DNA of 64,000 nucleotides from positions 235,575 to 299,574 of the forward strand of contig NZ_VFTG01000005.1 of NCBI RefSeq assembly GCF_006439355.1. Reading direction: 5' to 3'. This DNA is from Mesorhizobium sp. B4-1-3 (GTDB lineage Bacteria > Pseudomonadota > Alphaproteobacteria > Rhizobiales > Rhizobiaceae). Below the pieces are notes generated by a model. That model was not told where the DNA came from and ran no database searches. It saw only the letters and a list, made by a program, of their open reading frames with translations. A program made the translations under genes and the position numbers. How positions within the stretch are numbered: the stretch's first letter is position 1; each line of letters begins with the position of its first letter. Shown here in pieces: positions 25,842 through 34,582 of the stretch.

Positions 25842-26587
25842 GTAGGAATGCGGATATGTCCAAGTCAGCATCGAAGGTCATGACGGTCCGGACGGCATCC
25901 GGCATCGCAAGGCTCCGTCGGCGGGTGGTGCCGGCACTGGTAGCTATGCTGGCGTCGTCGCTCGCAGGTTGCGCCAACCGTGACAGCGTCACGGTTGGGT
26001 CGATTCCGGACGATTACCGCACGACACATCCGATCGTCATCGCCGAGAAGAACCAGAAGATCGACCTGCCGGTCGGCGCTGGCGATCGCGGCATGACCGG
26101 CGCGCAGCGCGATACACTGCTGGGCTTTCTCGACGGCTATGACAAGAGCGCCGCGCCGGCTCTCACGATCGCGATGCCGGTCGGGTCCGCTAACGAGATT
26201 GCCGCCCGATCGGCGGGCCGCGATTTTGCCAGGCTCGCCATGGCGGCGGGCGTGAAGCGCAACCGCATCATCATGACATCCTATCAGTCGGCGGTGCCGG
26301 AAGCGTCCGCGCCGGTGCGCGTCGCTTTCGTTTCGGTGCGGGCCCAAACCGACAAATGCGGCCGTTGGCCGGACGATATCCTGGAGACCTCTGAGAACAA
26401 GCACTATGCCGACTTCGGCTGCTCGTACCAAAACAACCTCGCGGCTCAAGTCGCCAATCCCAACGATCTGATCGGGCCGCGCAAGCAGTCCGACATCGAC
26501 GCCGAAAATCGCGGCGCGGTGATCGACAAATACCGCGCCAGGGGCATCTCGGACGAGTTCCTCGGCAATTCGGAAGTAACCTACTAA
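25838..26587 (+). CDS. cpaD: Pilus assembly lipoprotein CpaD
   Basis: 249 residues. A lipobox SSLAGC places the lipidated Cys at about residue 45, after a Lys/Arg-rich start; shorter starts at Met7 or Met15 are possible. The body DYRTTHPIVIAEKNQKIDLPVG and the Cys-containing KCGRWPDDILE with FGCSYQNNLAAQVANPNDLIGPRK are the CpaD signature. CpaD is thought to help place the secretin. The start overlaps the cpaC stop by 4 bp. Confidence 0.93.
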   Translation: MSRNADMSKSASKVMTVRTASGIARLRRRVVPALVAMLASSLAGCANRDSVTVGSIPDDYRTTHPIVIAEKNQKIDLPVGAGDRGMTGAQRDTLLGFLDGYDKSAAPALTIAMPVGSANEIAARSAGRDFARLAMAAGVKRNRIIMTSYQSAVPEASAPVRVAFVSVRAQTDKCGRWPDDILETSENKHYADFGCSYQNNLAAQVANPNDLIGPRKQSDIDAENRGAVIDKYRARGISDEFLGNSEVTY

Positions 26588-26632
26588 GCCGCGCCGGACG
26601 ACGAAGAGAGCAGTCACGGAAAGACCAGGACG

Positions 26633-27916
26633 ATGAGCAATCTTGCCTACGACACGCCCGCGGAAACCAGCGACCTTTCGCAGCAGGACATCGCCGCCAT
26701 GCAGGCGCTGCGTCCCGTGCCGCGCATTTCGATCCAGGCTTTCTGCGAGACCGAGGGGGTCGCCAATCCCGTCACGCGTGCCGGCGAGGATCGCCGGATG
26801 GCCAAGGCCCATCTCAAGGTCCATATGGGCGGCATTCCGACCGCGATCGAGTTCTACCAGTCCGCGCCGACACCGAACCTGATCCTGCTGGAATCGCGTA
26901 GCGAACCGCAGCAGTTGCTCGAACAACTGGGCCAGCTCGCGGAATATTGCGATCCGTCCTCCAAGGTCGTGGTCATTGGTCACTACAATGATGTCGGGCT
27001 CTACCGCGAGCTTATCCGCTCAGGCATCTCCGAATATGTCATCGCGCCGGTCTCGATGTCCGACATCGTCAGCGTCGTGTCGTCGATCTTCGTCGATCCA
27101 GATTCGGAGCCGATCGGCCGCTCGATCGCCTTCATCGGCGCCAAGGGCGGCGTGGGCTCCTCGACCATCGCTCACAATGTCGCCTGGGCGATGTCTTCCC
27201 TGTTCAAGTCCGAAGTCGTCATCGCCGATCTCGATCTTGCCTTCGGCACCGCCAATATCAATTTCGACCAGGATCCGGCGCAAGGCATCGCCGAGGCGGT
27301 GTTTTCGCCGGAGCGGGTCGACGAGGTCTATCTCGACCGCCTTCTCGCGCAATGCGCCGAGCATCTGTCGCTGCTCGCGGCTCCCTCCACGCTCGAGCGC
27401 GTCTATGATTTCGATTCCGAGGCCTTCGCGCAGATCATCGAGACGGCGCAGCGCAGCGCGCCTTTGCTGGTCCTCGACGTCCCTCACGTCTGGAGCGGGT
27501 GGACCAAGAGCACGCTGATCAAGGCGGATGAGGTCGTCATCACGGCCACGCCTGAGCTCGCAAATCTTCGCAACACCAAGAACATGGTGGACATGCTGAA
27601 GCGGCTGCGTCCGAACGATCCGCCGCCGAAGCTGATCATCAACCAGGCGGGCGTGCCGAAGCGGCCGGAGATCGCGGCTTCCGACTTTGCCGAACCGCTC
27701 GGCATCACGCCGATGGCGGTGATCAACTTCGAACCGCTGCTGTTCGGCAATGCCGCCAACAACGGCCGCATGCTCTCCGAGATGGACGCCAAGAGCCCGG
27801 TCGTCGCGACCATCAATGAAATAGCGCATGTCCTGACCGGACGCAGCGAAATCAAGGCAAGGAAGAAGGCAGGCCTAGGCTCGATCCTCGGCAAGCTCTC
27901 GCGCAACAAGAAGTGA
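26633..27916 (+). CDS. cpaE: Pilus assembly ATPase CpaE (TadZ)
   Basis: 427 residues. MinD/ParA-like ATPase that places the pilus machine at the pole in Caulobacter. A degenerate receiver-like domain spans about 58-155. The deviant Walker A is AFIGAKGGVGSSTIAHN (Lys171 to Thr178), followed by the Asp-rich VVIADLDLAFGTANINFDQDP. In the next motif LLVLDVPHVWSGWT the usual Asp is kept. It lies 45 bp after cpaD. The partner PodJ at 48-52 kb makes polar placement plausible here. Confidence 0.93.
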   Translation: MSNLAYDTPAETSDLSQQDIAAMQALRPVPRISIQAFCETEGVANPVTRAGEDRRMAKAHLKVHMGGIPTAIEFYQSAPTPNLILLESRSEPQQLLEQLGQLAEYCDPSSKVVVIGHYNDVGLYRELIRSGISEYVIAPVSMSDIVSVVSSIFVDPDSEPIGRSIAFIGAKGGVGSSTIAHNVAWAMSSLFKSEVVIADLDLAFGTANINFDQDPAQGIAEAVFSPERVDEVYLDRLLAQCAEHLSLLAAPSTLERVYDFDSEAFAQIIETAQRSAPLLVLDVPHVWSGWTKSTLIKADEVVITATPELANLRNTKNMVDMLKRLRPNDPPPKLIINQAGVPKRPEIAASDFAEPLGITPMAVINFEPLLFGNAANNGRMLSEMDAKSPVVATINEIAHVLTGRSEIKARKKAGLGSILGKLSRNKK

Positions 27917-27946
27917 CGCTGATTGAGCGGCATCGGGTAGTCGATC

Positions 27947-29440
27947 ATGTTTGGTAAAAGAGGCAAAGACGACGGCAGCCGGGTAACGCCCGAATTCCGT
28001 CCGCCGGCATCCGCTCCCGCCGCCCCAACGGGGATGGTGACGGCCGAACGACCGGTCGTGCCACCGTCCAGCACGCCGGCCGCGTCGCCCGCGCGCCGCC
28101 CCGTCGAGGCGCCGCCTATGGCGCCGGAGCCGCCAAGAAGGCCCCAGCGCGAGCGCTCGGAGACCTACTACGACACCAAGAGCCAGGTTTTCTCCGCGCT
28201 CATCGACACGATCGATCTGTCGCAGCTCGCCAAGCTCGATCCCGAGAGCGCGCGCGAGGAAATCCGCGACATTGTCAACGACATTATCGCGATCAAGAAC
28301 TTTGCGATGTCGATCTCCGAGCAGGAAGAGCTGCTCGAGGATATCTGCAACGACATTCTGGGCTACGGACCGCTGGAGCCCTTGCTTGCCCGTGACGACA
28401 TCGCCGACATCATGGTCAACGGCTCCAAGAACGTCTACATCGAAGTCAATGGCAAGGTCGAACAGACCGGCGTCCGTTTCCGCGACAACCAGCAGTTGCT
28501 CAACATTTGCCAGCGCATCGTCAGCCAGGTCGGCCGCCGCGTCGACGAATCGAGTCCGATCTGCGACGCGCGCCTGCCCGATGGCTCGCGCGTCAACGTC
28601 ATCGCGCCGCCGCTGTCGATCGACGGCACCGCGCTCACCATCCGCAAATTCAAGAAGGATAAGCTGACGCTGGACCAACTGGTCAAGTTCGGCGCCATCT
28701 CGCCGCAAGGCGCGGAAATCCTCAAGATCATAGGCCGCGTCCGCTGCAATGTCGTCATTTCGGGCGGCACGGGTTCGGGCAAAACCACGCTGCTCAACTG
28801 CCTGACCAATTATATCGACCGCGAGGAACGCGTCATCACCTGCGAGGATTCGGCGGAGCTGCAGCTGCAGCAGCCGCATGTGGTCCGTCTCGAAACCCGG
28901 CCGCCCAATCTGGAGGGCGAGGGCGAGGTGACTATGCGCGACCTGGTCAAGAACTGCCTGCGCATGCGGCCTGAGCGGATCATCGTCGGCGAAGTGCGCG
29001 GACCGGAAGTGTTCGACTTGCTGCAGGCGATGAACACCGGTCACGACGGCTCGATGGGGACGATCCACTCGAACAGTCCGCGCGAATGCCTCAACCGTAT
29101 CGAATCGATGATCGCCATGGGCGGCTATTCGCTGCCGCAGCGCACGGTGCGGGAGATCGTCGTCGGCTCGATCGACGTGATCATCCAGGCGGCCCGCCTG
29201 CGCGACGGCTCGCGCCGCATCACCCACATCACCGAGGTAGTCGGCATGGAAGGCGATGTCATCATCACTCAGGACCTTGTCCTCTACAACATCAAGGGCG
29301 AGGACTCGAGCGGCCGGCTGGTCGGCGAGCATGTGTCGACGGGCATCGGCCGTCCGCATTTCTGGGACCGTGCCCGCTATTATGGCGAGGAGCAGCGCCT
29401 CGCCAACGCGCTCGAGGCGATGGAGAAACGCGCTGACTGA
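27947..29440 (+). CDS. cpaF: Pilus assembly/secretion ATPase CpaF (TadA)
   Basis: 497 residues. Hexameric ATPase of the GspE/VirB11 superfamily that drives Flp polymerisation. After a Pro-rich N-terminal tail (about 15-65), the core has Walker [15 protein letters not shown] (about 271-280), an Asp box [11 protein letters not shown], Walker [15 protein letters not shown] and the His box [14 protein letters not shown]. It follows cpaE at 30 bp. The next gene, tadB, is separated by a mosaic repeat. Confidence 0.96.
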   Translation: MFGKRGKDDGSRVTPEFRPPASAPAAPTGMVTAERPVVPPSSTPAASPARRPVEAPPMAPEPPRRPQRERSETYYDTKSQVFSALIDTIDLSQLAKLDPESAREEIRDIVNDIIAIKNFAMSISEQEELLEDICNDILGYGPLEPLLARDDIADIMVNGSKNVYIEVNGKVEQTGVRFRDNQQLLNICQRIVSQVGRRVDESSPICDARLPDGSRVNVIAPPLSIDGTALTIRKFKKDKLTLDQLVKFGAISPQGAEILKIIGRVRCNVVISGGTGSGKTTLLNCLTNYIDREERVITCEDSAELQLQQPHVVRLETRPPNLEGEGEVTMRDLVKNCLRMRPERIIVGEVRGPEVFDLLQAMNTGHDGSMGTIHSNSPRECLNRIESMIAMGGYSLPQRTVREIVVGSIDVIIQAARLRDGSRRITHITEVVGMEGDVIITQDLVLYNIKGEDSSGRLVGEHVSTGIGRPHFWDRARYYGEEQRLANALEAMEKRAD

Positions 29441-29455
29441 GGCATCTGGAGGTTG

Positions 29456-29556
29456 GAAGCAATTCCAAGAAAAGGGTGAAGCGGTTTTCCGTCCGGAATT
29501 GCGTCAGAGCAAAGAGATAGGCCGGTTTGCCGGTTCTTTGGAACGGCGAGATGCCC
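29456..29556 (+). repeat. RIME-like mosaic repeat inside the tad operon
   Basis: Both modules are recognisable: GCAATTCCAAGAAAAGG to GGAATTGCG, the CAAAGAGATAGGCC linker, and a diverged second hairpin TTTGCCGGTTCTTTGGAACGGCGAGATG. It fills almost the whole gap between cpaF and tadB and ends against the tadB Shine-Dalgarno region. Confidence 0.75.
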
Positions 29557-29571
29557 GAGGGACCCTGGTCG

Positions 29572-30585
29572 ATGTTCGGAATTGATACCACCGTATTGGC
29601 TTTCGTCGTGCTCGCCGGCTTCAGCGCCGGCGCGGTGGCCTATGCTTTCCTGTTCACACGCATCGACAACGAGAAGCAGGCCGGCAAGCGGCTTCAGACC
29701 GTCAAGACGGCCGAAACCGACCGGTCTGTGGTGAAAGCGACACGCGACCGCGCCGCCGAAGCGGTCAAGCGGCGAAAAAACGTCCAGGACTCGCTGAAGC
29801 AGCTCGACGAGAAGCAGAAGACCAACGATCGCAACGTCAAGAAACCGCCGCTGAAGGTCCAGATCCGCCAGGCCGGCATGCAGGTTCCGATCGAGCGCTT
29901 CTACATGTATTCAGCCGTCTGCGGCATCATGCTGACGGGCCTTCTCTTTTTCGTCGGCGCGCCTTTGTGGGCTCTGCCCGGCGCCCTGCTGGCGGGCGGC
30001 CTCGGCCTGCCGCGCTGGTTCGTGTCGTTTCGCCGCACACGCCGCGTCAAGGCCTTCCTGGAAGAGTTCCCGAACGCGCTCGACATCATCGTGCGCGCGG
30101 TCAAGTCCGGCCTGCCGCTCAACGACGCGATCCGCCTGATCGCCCACGAATCGCCTGAACCGGTGCGGTCCGAGTTCCGCCGCATCGTCGATTCCCAGCA
30201 GATGGGCATGTCGGTGCCCGACGCCGCCATGCGCATGTCCGAGACCATGCCATGCAGCGAGGCCGGCTTCTTCGGCATCGTCATCCAGATCCAGTCACAG
30301 GCCGGCGGCAACCTGTCCGAGGCGCTGGGCAATCTTTCGCGCGTCCTGCGCGACCGCAAGAAGATGAAGGCCAAGGTCCAGGCGCTGTCGATGGAAGCCA
30401 AGGCATCCGCCGCCATCATTGGCGCCTTGCCCTTCGTCGTCGCCTTCCTCGTTTATCTGTCGAGCCCGAATTACATCATGCCGCTGTTCACCACCCATGT
30501 CGGCAACCTGATCCTCGGCTGCGCGGGTGTGTGGATGTCGATCGGCATCCTGGTGATGCGCAAGATGATGAACTTCGAAGTGTAG
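29572..30585 (+). CDS. tadB: Tad pilus inner-membrane platform protein TadB
   Basis: 337 residues from ATG 29572 (MFGIDTTVLAFVVLAGF), with GAGGGA upstream. An ATG at 29551 and a TTG at 29527 lie inside or at the edge of the repeat and are less likely. A membrane anchor at the N-terminus, then a GspF/T2SSF domain: FLEEFPNALDIIVRAVKSGLPLNDAIRLIAHE and GFFGIVIQIQSQAGGNLSEALGNLS, with membrane helices at about 110-150 and 275-330. It works as a pair with TadC. Confidence 0.93.
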   Translation: MFGIDTTVLAFVVLAGFSAGAVAYAFLFTRIDNEKQAGKRLQTVKTAETDRSVVKATRDRAAEAVKRRKNVQDSLKQLDEKQKTNDRNVKKPPLKVQIRQAGMQVPIERFYMYSAVCGIMLTGLLFFVGAPLWALPGALLAGGLGLPRWFVSFRRTRRVKAFLEEFPNALDIIVRAVKSGLPLNDAIRLIAHESPEPVRSEFRRIVDSQQMGMSVPDAAMRMSETMPCSEAGFFGIVIQIQSQAGGNLSEALGNLSRVLRDRKKMKAKVQALSMEAKASAAIIGALPFVVAFLVYLSSPNYIMPLFTTHVGNLILGCAGVWMSIGILVMRKMMNFEV

Positions 30586-30596
30586 GGGCGGATCCG

Positions 30597-31613
30597 GTGA
30601 CAGAGCAGGTCGTCAAAACACTCACCGACCCTTCTTTCCTGATCGCAATGCTGGTCGGCATTGCCGTGTTCGCCACTGTCTTCACGCTCATGCCGGCGTT
30701 CGGCGGCACGTCCCTCAAGTCGCGCATGAAAAGCGTGGCTCTTGAACGCGACAAATTGCGCGCCGAGCAGCGTGCGCGGCTGGCCAGCGAGGCCGACCGC
30801 CGTCGCAAAGGCCTACGCGAAGAACAGTCCATCGGCATGCGCAACGTCGTCGACCGCCTCGATCTCAGGCGCGCGCTCGCAGATGAAAACACGATCCAGA
30901 AGCTCAAGGTCGCGGGCTTCCGCGGCGAGAACCCGCTGACGCGTTTCCTCTTCTTCCGCCTCGTCCTGCCATTCGCCGGTTTTGCCTTGGCGGCCATCTA
31001 TCTGTTCGTGCTCGGCGGCTTGCCGCAGCAGCCGACTTTCATCAGGCTGTTCGTCTGTGTCGTTGTCGCGTATGGCGGCTTCTATGCGCCGATCGTCTAC
31101 GTCAACAACCGCGCGACCAAGCGCAAGCAGTCGATCCAACTGGCGTGGCCGGACGCGCTCGACCTGATGCTGATCTGCGTCGAATCCGGGATGTCGGTGG
31201 AAGCGGCGTTGCGCAGGGTTGCCGACGAAATCGGCGCGCAGTCGGTGGCGCTTGCCGAGGAATTCGTGCTCACCAATGCCGAGCTGTCCTATCTGCAGGA
31301 TCGCAAGACCGCTTATGAAAACCTGGCGAGCCGCACCGGCCTGGAATCGGTGAAGTCGGTGTCGCAGGCCCTGGTCCAGGCCGAACGCTACGGCACGCCG
31401 GTGGCGCACGCGCTGCGCGTGCTAGCCTCGGAAAGCCGCGACATGCGGATGAACGCCGCGGAAAAGAAGGCCGCGGCCCTTCCGCCGAAGCTTACCGTGC
31501 CGATGATCCTGTTCTTCTTGCCGGTTCTGTTCGCCATCATTCTTGGGCCGGCCGGCATCCAGGTCAGCCAGCGCGGCATCTTCGGCGACCAGCACAGCTC
31601 TTCGAGTCAGTAA
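30597..31613 (+). CDS. tadC: Tad pilus inner-membrane platform protein TadC
   Basis: 338 residues from GTG 30597, 11 bp after tadB, with AGGGGCGGA upstream. Open frame upstream of this GTG lies within tadB and is not used. T2SSF domain: WPDALDLMLICVESGMSVEAALRRVADEIG and LVQAERYGTPVAHALRVLASESRDMR, with membrane helices at the N-terminus, about 120-165 and near the C-terminus. The TAA stop falls at the edge of a repeat copy. A palindromic terminator follows. Confidence 0.93.
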   Translation: MTEQVVKTLTDPSFLIAMLVGIAVFATVFTLMPAFGGTSLKSRMKSVALERDKLRAEQRARLASEADRRRKGLREEQSIGMRNVVDRLDLRRALADENTIQKLKVAGFRGENPLTRFLFFRLVLPFAGFALAAIYLFVLGGLPQQPTFIRLFVCVVVAYGGFYAPIVYVNNRATKRKQSIQLAWPDALDLMLICVESGMSVEAALRRVADEIGAQSVALAEEFVLTNAELSYLQDRKTAYENLASRTGLESVKSVSQALVQAERYGTPVAHALRVLASESRDMRMNAAEKKAAALPPKLTVPMILFFLPVLFAIILGPAGIQVSQRGIFGDQHSSSSQ

Positions 31614-31689
31614 AGCACTCCAGGAAAAGCGTCGAGCGGATTTCCGTCTGGATTGCCTAAAAAACAAAGAGATAGGGCCGTTTCGCACC
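31611..31689 (+). repeat. RIME-like mosaic repeat, diverged copy after tadC
   Basis: Reads TAAAGCACTCCAGGAAAAGC, then GAGCGGATTTCCGTCTGG, then ATTGCC, then AAAAAACAAAGAGATAGGGC and TTTCGC. It lacks the second half of module 2. Aligned with other copies, the opening TAA corresponds to the terminal TAG, and it is the tadC stop codon. Confidence 0.7.
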
Positions 31690-31729
31690 AATCAAAAAAG
31701 CCGCGCGGGCCCGCGCGGCTTTTTTGATT
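31690..31729. terminator. Perfect 40-bp palindromic bidirectional terminator
   Basis: The 20 bases 31690-31709 are the exact reverse complement of 31710-31729. The core is GCCGCGCGGGCCCGCGCGGC with A6 on one side and T6 on the other. It serves both tadC (plus) and tadD (minus), which converge here. Confidence 0.92.
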
Positions 31730-31766
31730 TCAGCGGTGGTCGATGTTGGGCAGCGACTGCCTGCGG

Positions 31767-32600
31767 TCAGTTCGTGGCGATTTTCGCCTTGTCTTTGTCC
31801 TTATCCTGATCCTTCAGCTGGTTCCAGGCGTTCTGCTGGGCAAGCATTTGGCGCAAATAGGCGACATTGGCCTGTGCCTGCTCGGGCGACAGTTCCTGCG
31901 AGGCGATCTTCTCGGCCTCGTCGAAGCGGCCCTGCAGTCCGACGACCAGCGCGAGGTTCTGCCGCACCCGGCTGTCGGCGCCGGGCTGCTGTGCGGCCGA
32001 ACGCATATAGGTCTCGGCCGTGCGCAGGTCGCCTTCGAGCACATAGGACATGCCGAGATTGGACAGTACCGAAGGCTCGTTCGGCTTCAGTTCCAGCGCC
32101 TTGCGATAGTCCTGCCGCGCTTCGTCCTTCTGCCCCATCTGGTCGAGAATGGCGGCCTCCGCCGACACCAGCTTCCAGTCCGGATATTCGGGCGTCTGCG
32201 CGCGGCGCACGGCGTCGAGCGCAGGCTCGAACTGGCCGTTGGCGGCAAGCGCCTTGCCATAGGCCGCCAACACCTCGCGATCCTTGGGATAGGCGATCGC
32301 CAGCTTGCGCATCACCGCCAGCGACTGGTCGGCGTCGCCGTCCATCTGCAGCGCCGCCGCGAAATTTATCGCCAGGCGCTTGTCGTTCGGATTGCGGGCA
32401 TAGGATTGGCCGAGTCTGGACGTTGCGGTGCGCAGGTCGTCTGCCGACATCGTTTCCAGCGGCTTGCTGCCGGAGCGGGAGATGGAGCCGGTGGTGAACT
32501 TGCTGGTGCTGCCGCAACCGGCCACGCTGGCCGCCAGCGCCGCCATGAAGACCGTGGTGATCATACGCTTGGCTGTAAGGTTCAACGCTTCGGTCGGCAT
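31767..32600 (-). CDS. tadD: TPR lipoprotein TadD of the Flp pilus system
   Basis: 277 residues from ATG 32600, with GGAG upstream. A lipobox ASVAGC follows a short membrane-like segment. Repeated 34-residue TPR units cover about 60-240 (for example LAINFAAALQMDGDADQSLAVMRKLAIAYPKD and DYRKALELKPNEPSVLSNLGMSYVLEGDLRTAETYM). The Lys/Asp-rich tail is QLKDQDKDKDKAKIATN. TadD is thought to act as a pilotin or adaptor for the secretin. It converges on tadC, so it is transcribed separately from the rest of the locus. Confidence 0.88.
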   Translation of the reverse strand: MPTEALNLTAKRMITTVFMAALAASVAGCGSTSKFTTGSISRSGSKPLETMSADDLRTATSRLGQSYARNPNDKRLAINFAAALQMDGDADQSLAVMRKLAIAYPKDREVLAAYGKALAANGQFEPALDAVRRAQTPEYPDWKLVSAEAAILDQMGQKDEARQDYRKALELKPNEPSVLSNLGMSYVLEGDLRTAETYMRSAAQQPGADSRVRQNLALVVGLQGRFDEAEKIASQELSPEQAQANVAYLRQMLAQQNAWNQLKDQDKDKDKAKIATN

Positions 32601-32725
32601 CGGCGCCCGGTCTCCATTCCTGTGCGGCCATTGGCTGGCCGTCTTCCCTCCCGCAGAAATATTCTGTTAACCCTAACGGACCGTTAAGAAGCGCCGACTC
32701 AAGCTGTTCGGCCGGAGATCATCAC

Positions 32726-34090
32726 ATGCCTGTCGAACTCGTTGCCCAGAAGCCGGAAGCCGCCTTGCCTGTCTATTTGGTGGCAAAGGACGCCCTTGAG
32801 GCCGCGGCGCTGCCGCCGTCCGTCGTTGCCTGGGCAAGAGCCAACGGCTTTTCCGGCGAGGCGGGGCGCACCCTGGTCCTGCCGGGCGAGGACGGCAGCC
32901 TTGCCGGCGCATTGTTCGGCACCGGCGATGGCGAAAGCGTTCTTTCCCTCGGCGCGCTCGCAAGGTCGTTGCCGGAGGGCGACTGGCATTTCGCGTCGGC
33001 CCCCGCGCAGCCCGATCTCGCCGCGCTCGCGCTTGTCCTTGGGGGCTATGTCTTCACACGCTACGGCAAGAAGCCCGGCAAGGCCTTGCGCTTTGCGCTT
33101 CCGGAGGGCGCCGATGCCGCGCATGTCCGCCGCGTCGCCGACAGCGTGGTCCTGGCACGCGACCTCGTCAACACGCCGACCAGCGACCTGGGGCCGCTCG
33201 AACTGGAAGAGGCCGCCCGGAAACTTGCGGCCGCCCATGGCGCCAATATCTCGGTGATCCATGGCGACGATCTCCTGGCGCGGAATTTTCCGATGATCCA
33301 TGCCGTCGGCCGCGCCTCGACCGGCGCGCCGCGGCTGATCGACATGACGTGGGGGCCGAGCAATGCGCCGAAGGTGACGCTGGTCGGCAAGGGTGTCTGC
33401 TTCGACACCGGCGGCCTCGACATCAAGCCGTCGTCGGGCATGCTTTTGATGAAGAAGGATATGGGCGGCGCCGCCAACGTGCTGGGTCTCGCCTCCATGA
33501 TCATGGCGGCGAAATTGAATGTCCGGCTGCGCGTGCTGGTCCCCGCAGTCGAGAATTCGATCGCCGGCAATGCCTTCCGGCCCGGCGATGTTCTGCGGAG
33601 CCGCAAGGGCATCACGGTCGAGATCGGCAACACGGATGCGGAAGGGCGACTGGTTCTCGCCGACGCGCTGGCGCTGGCCGATGAGGAGCAGCCCGCCTTG
33701 CTGGTCGACATGGCGACGCTAACCGGCGCCGCGCGCGTCGCGCTGGGCCCGGATCTGCCGCCCTTCTACACCGCCGACGAGACGCTTGCCGCCGACCTCG
33801 CCGCCGCCTCCGTGGCCGTCGAGGATCCGCTGTGGCGCATGCCGCTTTGGCGTCCCTATGACGCAAAGCTTTCCTCGAAGATCGCCGACATCAACAATGT
33901 CACCACGGATGGCTTTGCCGGGTCGATCACCGCGGCGCTTTTCCTCAAGCGTTTCGTCGAGAAGACCCACAGCTGGGCGCATTTCGACATCTTCGCCTGG
34001 AACCCGGCCGACCGCCCCTACGGCTTGACCGGCGGCGAGGCGCAAGGCATTCGCGCCCTGGAGCGGATAATTACTGAGCGATTTGGCTGA
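32726..34090 (+). CDS. Leucyl aminopeptidase family protein (M17)
   Basis: 454 residues. Zinc or manganese exopeptidase that removes N-terminal residues in the cytoplasm. The two-metal site is recognisable in VGKGVCFDTGGLDIKPSSGMLLMKKDMGGAA and in the M17 signature NTDAEGRLVLADALALAD. The N-terminal domain is shorter and less alike than in E. coli PepA. It is followed by a MarR gene and an NlpC/P60 peptidase, a peptide-turnover setting that suggests recycling of peptidoglycan peptides, but this is inference. Confidence 0.9.
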   Translation: MPVELVAQKPEAALPVYLVAKDALEAAALPPSVVAWARANGFSGEAGRTLVLPGEDGSLAGALFGTGDGESVLSLGALARSLPEGDWHFASAPAQPDLAALALVLGGYVFTRYGKKPGKALRFALPEGADAAHVRRVADSVVLARDLVNTPTSDLGPLELEEAARKLAAAHGANISVIHGDDLLARNFPMIHAVGRASTGAPRLIDMTWGPSNAPKVTLVGKGVCFDTGGLDIKPSSGMLLMKKDMGGAANVLGLASMIMAAKLNVRLRVLVPAVENSIAGNAFRPGDVLRSRKGITVEIGNTDAEGRLVLADALALADEEQPALLVDMATLTGAARVALGPDLPPFYTADETLAADLAAASVAVEDPLWRMPLWRPYDAKLSSKIADINNVTTDGFAGSITAALFLKRFVEKTHSWAHFDIFAWNPADRPYGLTGGEAQGIRALERIITERFG

Positions 34091-34163
34091 GGCCAGCACA
34101 GCAAGTGGGCGATCAAATCGCCACTGAAACGGAACCGAAACAATTTGCCGGCATGCTTGGGCG

Positions 34164-34514
34164 ATGTCGATCTCGATGCGCCCGAGCCAGGCCTTGCGAC
34201 TGTGGCAGCAGGTGATGCTGACCCAGGTGCGCGACGGCGAGCCCGATCTCACGATGCGCCAGACGGCGATCCTGTTCACCATCTATCTCGACCCGCCGCC
34301 CCATACGGTGCGAGGGCTTGCAGCAAAACTCAACGTCACCAAGCCGGTCATCACCCGGGCGCTGGACACGATGGGCGCGCTGAAGCTGGTCTCGCGTCAT
34401 CGCGACGAGCTCGACAAGCGCAACGTGCTGATCCGGCGCACGGTGGAAGGCGCGCTCTTTGTCGAGCGCTTCGGCGATGGTATCGTCGCCCGTGCGCATG
34501 AATTGCCCATCTAG
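34164..34514 (+). CDS. MarR-family winged-helix regulator
   Basis: 116 residues, short for the family (usually about 140-160). The winged helix is visible: MRQTAILFTIYLDPPPHTVRGLAAKLNVTKPVITRALDTMGALKLVSRHRDELDKRNVLIRRT. The C-terminal dimerisation helix is short, ending FGDGIVARAHELPI. The TAG stop is formed by the end of the adjoining GAGCATGATC repeat, so the protein may have been trimmed by that insertion. It lies between the M17 and NlpC/P60 genes and could control them. Confidence 0.78.
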   Translation: MSISMRPSQALRLWQQVMLTQVRDGEPDLTMRQTAILFTIYLDPPPHTVRGLAAKLNVTKPVITRALDTMGALKLVSRHRDELDKRNVLIRRTVEGALFVERFGDGIVARAHELPI

Positions 34515-34562
34515 AGCATGATCCTGAAACCGGTTTTCGGATAAGATCATGCTCCAACAAAG
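34512..34562 (+). repeat. GAGCATGATC palindromic repeat
   Basis: CTAGAGCATGATCCTGAAAC, a CGGTTTTCGGAT centre, then AAGATCATGCTCC; the outer arms pair. Second copy of the family at 6646. Its first three bases TAG are the MarR stop codon, and its other end is 20 bp from the NlpC/P60 start. Confidence 0.8.
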
Positions 34563-34582
34563 AGTTTGACTGGATTATCGAT

